Both the position numbers and the translations under genes were made by a program. Positions 57,945 through 64,000 of a stretch of 64,000 nucleotides of DNA are shown piece by piece. The notes beneath the pieces were generated by a model. That model was not told the DNA's origin, did not search any database, and saw only the letters and a program-made list of their open reading frames with translations. Each line of letters begins with the position of its first letter. Position 1 is the stretch's first letter. Source of the DNA: Siphonodentalium dalli (taxonomy: Eukaryota > Mollusca > Scaphopoda > Gadilida > Siphonodentaliidae). The DNA is taken from positions 88,885,980 through 88,949,979 of the forward strand of contig CP136063.1 of the NCBI GenBank assembly GCA_032622095.1. Reading direction: 5' to 3'.

Positions 57945-59085
57945 AAAATCCAAGATGGTTTCTGGCCTGCTATGTTTTCAAATGAAATTCAAAAACATTT
58001 GATAGCTTCCATCTAGTAGATCAATATCAAGATTAATATGAAGATTGGAAATGATCGGCTGAGGGAAGTGGACTGTAGGGTGTGCTAAAGAATTTCCTCA
58101 TTCCTCAGGCCGAATGACCCCAGAATGACTCGTTCCCATCTATATGTCAATATTAACATCGATACTAATTTCATGATGATCAGGCGAACAGTTCGGACTG
58201 TAGCCCGTGATAATGGATTGAATTTTGAAAGATGACCATTGGCGGCCTTGTTTTATTGTTGCCGAATGACCCCAAAATGATTCGTTTCCCATCTACATGT
58301 CAATGTCAACAGCCATGACACATTTCATAATGATCCGACCAAAGGTACGACCTGCAGCCCTTTGCAAAAGATTTAGTCATGCAAAGAGTAAAATCCAACT
58401 TGGGTGCTGGCGGCCATGTTTTATGGCCGAATGACCCCAAAATGACTCGTTCCCATATGCATGTCAATATTAACATCCACGACGAAAGTCATGATAACCA
58501 GACGAAAACTCCGGCATGTAGCCCGTGCTAATGGATTGAATTTTGAAATCCAAGATGGCCGCTGGCGGACATTTTTGTTTTACAGAATGATGCCAAAATA
58601 ACTCGTTACCATCTACATGTCAATGTCAAGAGCCATGACAAATTTCATAATGATCCGACCAAAGGTAGACCTGTCGCCCGTGCCAAAGGATTTAGTCACG
58701 CAAAGAGTAAAATCCAATATGGCTGCCATCGGCCATGTTTTGTGGCAGAATGACCCCAAAATGACTCGTTCCCATCTACATATCCATATTAACATCCATG
58801 ACAAATTTCATGATGATCCGACCAAAGGTACGAACTGTAGCTCATGCCAAAGGATTTAGTCATGCGAATGGTAAAATCCAAGATGGCTGCCAGCGGCCAT
58901 GTTTTATGGCAGAATGACCCCAAAATGACTCGTTCCAATCTACCTGTCAATGTTAACAACCATGACAAATTTCATGATGATCCGACCAAAGATACGACCT
59001 GTAACCTGTGTCAAAGGATTTAGTCATACAAAGAGTAAAATCCAAGATGGCTGGCGGCGGCCAACTTTTATGGCCGAATATATAC
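57945..59085 (+). repeat. ~145-165 bp tandem repeat, about seven units
   Basis: GAATGACCCCAAAATGACTC recurs at about 58121, 58264, 58430, 58586, 58748 and 58913, each followed by TTCCCATCTACATGTCAAT, ATGACAAATTTCATGATGAT and CCGACCAAAGGTACGACCTG, and by AAAATCCAAGATGGC. The first units are the most diverged. Confidence 0.85.
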
Positions 59086-59876
59086 ATGTCCTCTATAGTA
59101 TGGCCGTTAGACCCTGAATAAATTGATAAAGAAGCCGTTTTTTCGTATCGTATATTGACTTATTTCGAGAACTGATCCGCCATCTTGAATAACTTATTTT
59201 CCCCAAAGCGGATTTTAGCGGAATTTATATATGTTACAGTGAGGACTCTGCAGCGTCTTTTGGCACAAACATCGCTTTAATTTATTTCGAGTTAACCCAT
59301 TATTTCGCGTACCAATCTATTACACGACCATGTCACATTATGTGTGTTTACCATTTAAAATTATTGCATTAGTTGTTCCATCTGGGGAAATATGGGCATA
59401 TGCCCCAGACAGTGGCGTTTTATTTGTGTAAGTCCAACCAGGGCCAGAACTCTAGTATGAAAGTGTGGATAAAACCAGAGATAAGTGTGGATGAAACCAG
59501 AGATATGTGGATATCCCCCATGCTGGTTTATCAAAATGACATCTAACTCAGAAAACTGATGAGTTATAATGCAAAAAGTTCATTGTATGATGTCCAATAA
59601 GGGCCATAACTATGATAGGTATGCGTGGAATAAACCCACAATATGTAGATGTCTGTTCTCCCATGCTGTTGGTCTATATCACCATACCAAAGGACATCAA
59701 AATCCGATAACTGATGCTTGAGTTATAAAGCAAAATGTTTGTATGGACGGACGTCGGAGACATCGCGACTATATATGCCTACAGAACTACGTACGGGTGC
59801 ATAATAATACCCAGTCTGTGTACACATACACTCAGATTCATACTGATACTGCTTTGTTTTTGTATATGTGGGTATG
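59086..59876. other. No gene; repeat-like text
   Basis: 59440-59750 has short repeated phrases (GTGTGGATAAAACCAGAGAT) and AAAATGTTTGTATGGACGGA, similar to widespread invertebrate repeats. No coding signal. Confidence 0.4.
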
Positions 59877-60150
59877 TAAGATGGATAACTCGAAAATCAA
59901 GTGGTTACTATTAACAATAATAACCACTTGATTTTACAGTTATCCATCTTACAACCGCAATTTGTCCGTTTTTAGCACGTGGTTCTGGAAAAGATATGGT
60001 CCACAAACAACAGAAACAGCAAATTTCAAACATCGATATTTAATCACTCTGAGCTTTGATGGGTGGGTACCTCGACTCGAATCAAATATTTGTTTACGCC
60101 CGAAGCCAAAGAAGTTGTAATTTAGGAGCGTCTGATCGGATTGAGTACCT
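59877..60150 (-). mobile_element. AGGTACTC-family element with terminal hairpin
   Basis: On the minus strand it starts AGGTACTCAATCCGATCAG at 60150 (TTAA outside) and ends in an almost perfect hairpin at 59877-59951: TAAGATGGATAACTCGAAAA and CCACTTGATTTTACAG arms. The body matches 4890-5005, 9755-9983 and 38417-38665. Confidence 0.65.
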
Positions 60151-60320
60151 TTAAACAACATGGCTGTTGTACTTTCGAAAGTCGTAGAAACATTGACAAA
60201 AGCTAGATACTGCATGTGACATTCGCATGGAGTAGGTATTTTCCGCAAAACATTTGGACTACTGGTACGTTGTTTAACGCTGAGTATATATAACGGATGT
60301 AATCTGTATGAATTGGGGCG

Positions 60321-60554
60321 TTAATAAATGTATATAAACAAAAGCGAGAGATAAATACACACCTTAAAATAACGTGTCACAAAACTCCTCGCCTCGGTTA
60401 TTCTAAAAATAGTAACAATCGCCACAGTCGTTGTAACTCGATTATCTCCGTTGGACAATCGATCCGCGCCTTCAAATTTGTTTAAAGTAAAATTATTCTG
60501 CATGAAGTCGTGCACGGGGGTGGGGGGCATGGACAGAACCAGAGTATGTAGCAC
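60321..60554 (-). CDS. Possible exon-bearing ORF
   Basis: A 77-codon minus-strand frame whose middle (QNNFTLNKFEGADRLSNGDN) looks protein-like. A possible donor (TTTTAAG|GTGTGT) at about 60360 and an acceptor-like tract (CCCCCACCCCCG...ATGCAG) at about 60503 would delimit a ~140-base exon. No domain recognised; may be chance. Confidence 0.2.
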   Translation of the reverse strand: MLHTLVLSMPPTPVHDFMQNNFTLNKFEGADRLSNGDNRVTTTVAIVTIFRITEARSFVTRYFKVCIYLSLLFIYIY

Positions 60555-60786
60555 CAGGAATAACTTACCAAATATGCTATGCTACATAAGAACGGCAGTA
60601 GTCACAACATAATATGTTATATTATTCGCTGCTTAAACGCTCTTTTGCCATGGTAGCCAACTCAGATGTCACCAGAGCGGGTGAAAATGACATACATGTA
60701 CATGTACGAGTCACCGTATACCCCGTGTGCGGACAGTAATTTCGAAGCAACGAGGCACTCCGAGTTTTTGAGTAATTTTTGGAGCG

Positions 60787-60835
60787 ATGAATTTTGAACT
60801 CCGCACTAAACCAATGATTCCGGACAAATGGAGAG
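60787..60835 (+). CDS. Candidate first coding exon (16 codons plus donor)
   Basis: ATG at 60787 opens MNFELRTKPMIPDKWR, ending at AGAG|GTATGT, a good donor. An in-frame TGA lies 18 bases upstream of the ATG. No downstream partner exon could be identified. Confidence 0.2.
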
Positions 60836-61750
60836 GTATGTATTATCTGTTTTATGTTTGCCCAGTAATGTGATTATTGTCCTTCATTCAGTGAATGGTT
60901 GGACCCCAGAGAAAACGATATATAATGCTGTATGTGTGTCAGCTAATGGTCACCCATGACGAAAATACCGGCAATGTTGGCAAAACATCCAGTATTTTGC
61001 ACGGAAATATACACTACTCGCTATTTACGATTGAATGTACTTGAAGCCAAACATCATCCCAAGCTGCCCCAGAAATGTTAGCCCAAAATTCCTCAAAATA
61101 AGCATCCGACGGAGATAAGGGTGGTGTAGCGATGATGTGCCAACGGGGCTTAACGGTGATAGTCAACGAGGAACCTCCGAGTGACTACATATATACTTAG
61201 GAATACGATTACCTTTTACGTTTTGGTACATAAAATGGCTTTAGCCCGAGTTGCTCTGACTCGCAAATACTATACTTCTTGGTGATGGCATAAGATGGCA
61301 AAATTCACATAAAATAAGTTGGCTGTAGATTGATTGTTGCATAATACATAGGGTTATCCTGAATGCTATATATCACTCCAACTGTTGCTGACCCTATATA
61401 GGCACGGACCTAGCACTCATCCTTAACAAATCCATGTATAATGACAATAGACTATGTTGTTTGATATATGTGGGTTAGTCTACAGCGATGAGTTAACACA
61501 CGTGGTGTTTCTATGCAAAGCGAACATTTTGGTGCATTTCCGTAATGTCTTCTGTGAAAGAATAATCGACGTATGCGGAATTCACGTTTATAACGGCAAT
61601 ATTTATTAGACTGCCTCTCGTTCCGCTTTGTGAGTTCAACTTACTGCAGGGAGCGGCGAATATTGTCTTGATCCGAGACTCTATTTTGATTGACTTTGAA
61701 ACTTGTCCACATATGCAATCTCATTCGGGGGTCTCGCTGGTGAGAAGTTA
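60836..61750. other. No supported gene
   Basis: No further exon, RNA gene or transposon end identified. Confidence 0.35.
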
Positions 61751-62172
61751 AAGGCCCACTTAAATTTCGAGTCGCCGATTATTGTTTTTATAGTGACTTG
61801 ATATAGGGTTTTAATAACAATCAATGGCATAAAATATGATTAAAATACTATAATTCATCACTATTTGAAACATCTGTGTCTCAGAATATGCCCACAGAGA
61901 AATAGCAAACTGCTGAAATCATAGAATGACTTCACCCCTTTGGATCCCAGAATGCAATAGAATTCAAACTGTTCAATGGAAGGGGAAGAACTCTCTTTAA
62001 TGTATAGAGTTATTTCTCCTGTATTGAAAATAATACTGCTTTTTACTGCAATCTAGATAACAAAACGCGTTGACAACTCAACAAAAACAACATGTCCACA
62101 GTTTATTACACCAGATAAGTTGATAATACAATGTTTTGGAGCTTCCTCTTTCAAATGGTATATAATATGGCA
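61751..62172 (-). repeat. Dispersed repeat D, inverted copy, at the edge of a Helitron-like array
   Basis: Inverse of 52236-52686 (AAGGCCCACTTAAATTTCGA through GAAAGAGGAAGCTCC when read on the minus strand). The Helitron-like array starts a few bases after its end, next to an A, consistent with insertion at AT. Confidence 0.65.
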
Positions 62173-62174
62173 TA

Positions 62175-62706
62175 TCTCATATATATTTTGAAGACCTCTG
62201 TCTGTATGTATGTTTGTTTGTTTGTTTGTTGGTCTGTCTGTCATTAATACAAATCTACGATTCTCGACCGATCGGGACGAAACTTGGTACGTGTGTGTAG
62301 TTTGACCAGGCGGTGAACGTTGTCGTATTGGCGAGCCCGTGCGGCGCCCGCTTCGCGCATGCGCAGACGAGATCTCGGGAACAGGTGGAGCTATCGACTT
62401 GAAATTTGCTATGTGAATGTATCTTGCCCCGGATACGAATTTTATCGGGTCGCCCAGCCCATGCGACGCCAGCTTCGCGCATGCGCAGACGAGATCTCGG
62501 AAACGGGTGGAGCTATCGACTTGAAATTTGCTATGTGAATCTATCTTGCCCCGGATACGAATTTTATCGGGTCGCCGAGCCCGTGCGACACCAGCTTCGC
62601 GCATGCGCAGACTAGATCTCGGAAACGGGTGGAGCTATCGACTTGAAATTTGGTTTTTGAATAGCCCGGACAACGTCGCCCGGACAACGTCGGGCTCATC
62701 GGCTAG
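62175..62706 (+). mobile_element. Helitron-like family A, copy A5 (first of an array)
   Basis: Preceded by A, starts TCTCATATATATTTTG, ends CTAG. Three GCGCATGCGC sites. The terminal hairpin is partly duplicated (CCCGGACAACGTCG occurs twice). Confidence 0.85.
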
Positions 62707-63220
62707 TCTCATATATATTTTGAAGACCTCTGTCTGTATGTATGTTTGTTTGTTTGTTTGTCTGTCTGTCATTTATACAAATCTACGATTCTCGACCGAT
62801 CGGGACGAAACTTGGTACGTGTGTGTAGTTTGATCGGGCGGTGAACGTTGTCGTATTGGCGAGCCCGTGCGGCGCCCGCTTCGCGCATGCGCAGACGAGA
62901 TCTCGGAAACGGGTGGAGCTATCGACTTGAAATTTGGTATGTGAATGTATCTTGCCCCGGATGCGAATTTTATCGGGTCGCCGAGCCCGTGCGACGCCAG
63001 CTTCGCGCATGCGCAGACCAGATCTCGGAAACGGGTGGAGCTATCGACTTGAAATTTGCTATGTGAATGTATCTTGCTCCGGATACGAATTGTATCGGGT
63101 CGCCGAGCCCGTGCGACGCCAGCTTCGCGCATGCGCAGACCAGATCTCGGAAACGGGTAGAGCTATCGAAATGAAATTTTGTTTTTGAATAGCCCGGACA
63201 ACGTCGGGCTCATCGGCTGG
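62707..63220 (+). mobile_element. Helitron-like family A, copy A6
   Basis: 514 bp, joined directly to A5 and A7. Ends CTGG rather than CTAG, still within the CTRR consensus. Confidence 0.85.
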
Positions 63221-63794
63221 TCTCATATATATTTTGAAGACCTCTGTCTGTTTGTCTGTATGTCTGTATGTTTGTCTGTATGTTTGTCATTTATACAAAT
63301 CTACGATTCTCGACCGATCGGGACGAAACTTGGTACGTGTGTGTAGTTTGACCAGGCGGTCGACGTTGTCGTATTGGCGAGCCCGTGCGGCGCCCGCTTC
63401 GCGCATGCGCAGACGAGATCTCGGAAACGGGTGAAGCTATCGACTTGAAATTTGCTATGTGAATGTATCTTGCCCCGGATACGAATTTTATCGGGTCGCC
63501 GAGCCCGTGCGACGCCAGCTTCGCGCATGCGCAGACGAGATCTCGGAAACGGGTGGAGCTATCGACTTGAAATTTGGTATGTGAATGTATATTGCCCCGG
63601 ATACGAATTTTATCGGGTCGCCGAGCCCGTGCGACGCCAGCTTCGCGCATGCGCATACCAGATCTCGGAAACGGGTAGAGCTATCGACTTGAAATTTGGT
63701 TTTTGAATAGCCCGGACAACGTCGGGCTGGGTAGAGCTATCGACTTGAAATTTGGTTTTTGAATAGCCCGGACAACGTCGGGCTCATCGGCTAG
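63221..63794 (+). mobile_element. Helitron-like family A, copy A7
   Basis: 574 bp; the 3' end (GGTAGAGCTATCGACTTG to the hairpin) is duplicated, giving two hairpins before the final CTAG. Confidence 0.85.
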
Positions 63795-64000
63795 TCTCAT
63801 ATATATTTTGAAGACCTCTGTCTGTTTGTCTGTTTGTCTGTTTGTCTGTCTGTCATGTATACAAATCTACGATTCTCGACCGATCGGGACGAAACTTGGT
63901 ACGTGTGTGTAGTTTGACCAGGCGATCGACGTTGTCGTATTGGCGAGCCCGTGCGACGCCAGCTTCGCGCATGCGCAGACGAGATCTCGGAAACGGGTGG
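63795..64000 (+). mobile_element. Helitron-like family A, copy A8, cut by window end
   Basis: Starts TCTCATATATATTTTG right after the CTAG of A7 and continues past the first GCGCATGCGC site to the last base. Confidence 0.85.

Overview
The window is eukaryotic nuclear DNA, almost certainly from a metazoan and most plausibly a marine invertebrate. It is AT-rich and gene-poor, has GT/AG splice signals, and is packed with DNA-transposon relics, foldback MITEs, Helitron-like elements, minisatellites and a degraded LINE. I see no bacterial operons, rRNA, convincing tRNA or CRISPR array. The phylum cannot be fixed from sequence alone.

Genic signal is sparse. The best coding stretch is at the left edge on the minus strand: 212 codons open from a Met at 636 to base 1, for a charged protein with a coiled coil. 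Other candidates are a glycine-rich 3' exon (1008-1168), a possible promoter and start around 1395-1503, a clean phase 0-0 two-membrane-segment exon with GT/AG borders (52009-52185, minus), and a possible first exon at 60787-60835. Recognisable transposon proteins are a broken DDE_Tnp_4 transposase (3503-3919, minus) and the C-terminal end of a LINE reverse transcriptase (56035-56549, minus).

Layout. 1-1.5 kb: genic. 1.8-5.1 kb: minisatellite with a 483-bp tandem duplication, interrupted by a 2-kb DDE transposon. 6-13 kb: foldback MITEs and arrays of short palindromes. 13-30 kb: mostly unremarkable DNA with Helitron-like, hAT and other repeats, plus a 790-bp hairpin locus at 28.4-29.2 kb carrying two opposed copies of a zinc-finger/poly-Q gene start, one of which runs into a Walker A motif. 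30.3-50.4 kb: a Helitron-like tandem array split by a ~15-kb foldback element. 50-62 kb: sparse repeats, a palindrome family and a ~155-bp tandem array. 62.2-64 kb: a second head-to-tail Helitron-like array running off the window.

The most striking object is the foldback element at about 31131-46106. Its ends are near-identical inverted repeats, each continuing into an array of a 361-bp satellite (about 10 monomers on the left, about 18 on the right, opposite orientations) around a ~3.5-kb middle with no recognisable transposase. It sits at a (TA)n junction between two Helitron-like units, and a related junction at 47471-47520 without the element gives an apparent empty site. The satellite resembles the element's own terminal sequence, which suggests the array grew from the inverted repeat. 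The Helitron-like units join as CTAG|TC with no spacer, and family A carries two or three GCGCATGCGC (NRF-1-type) palindromes per copy.
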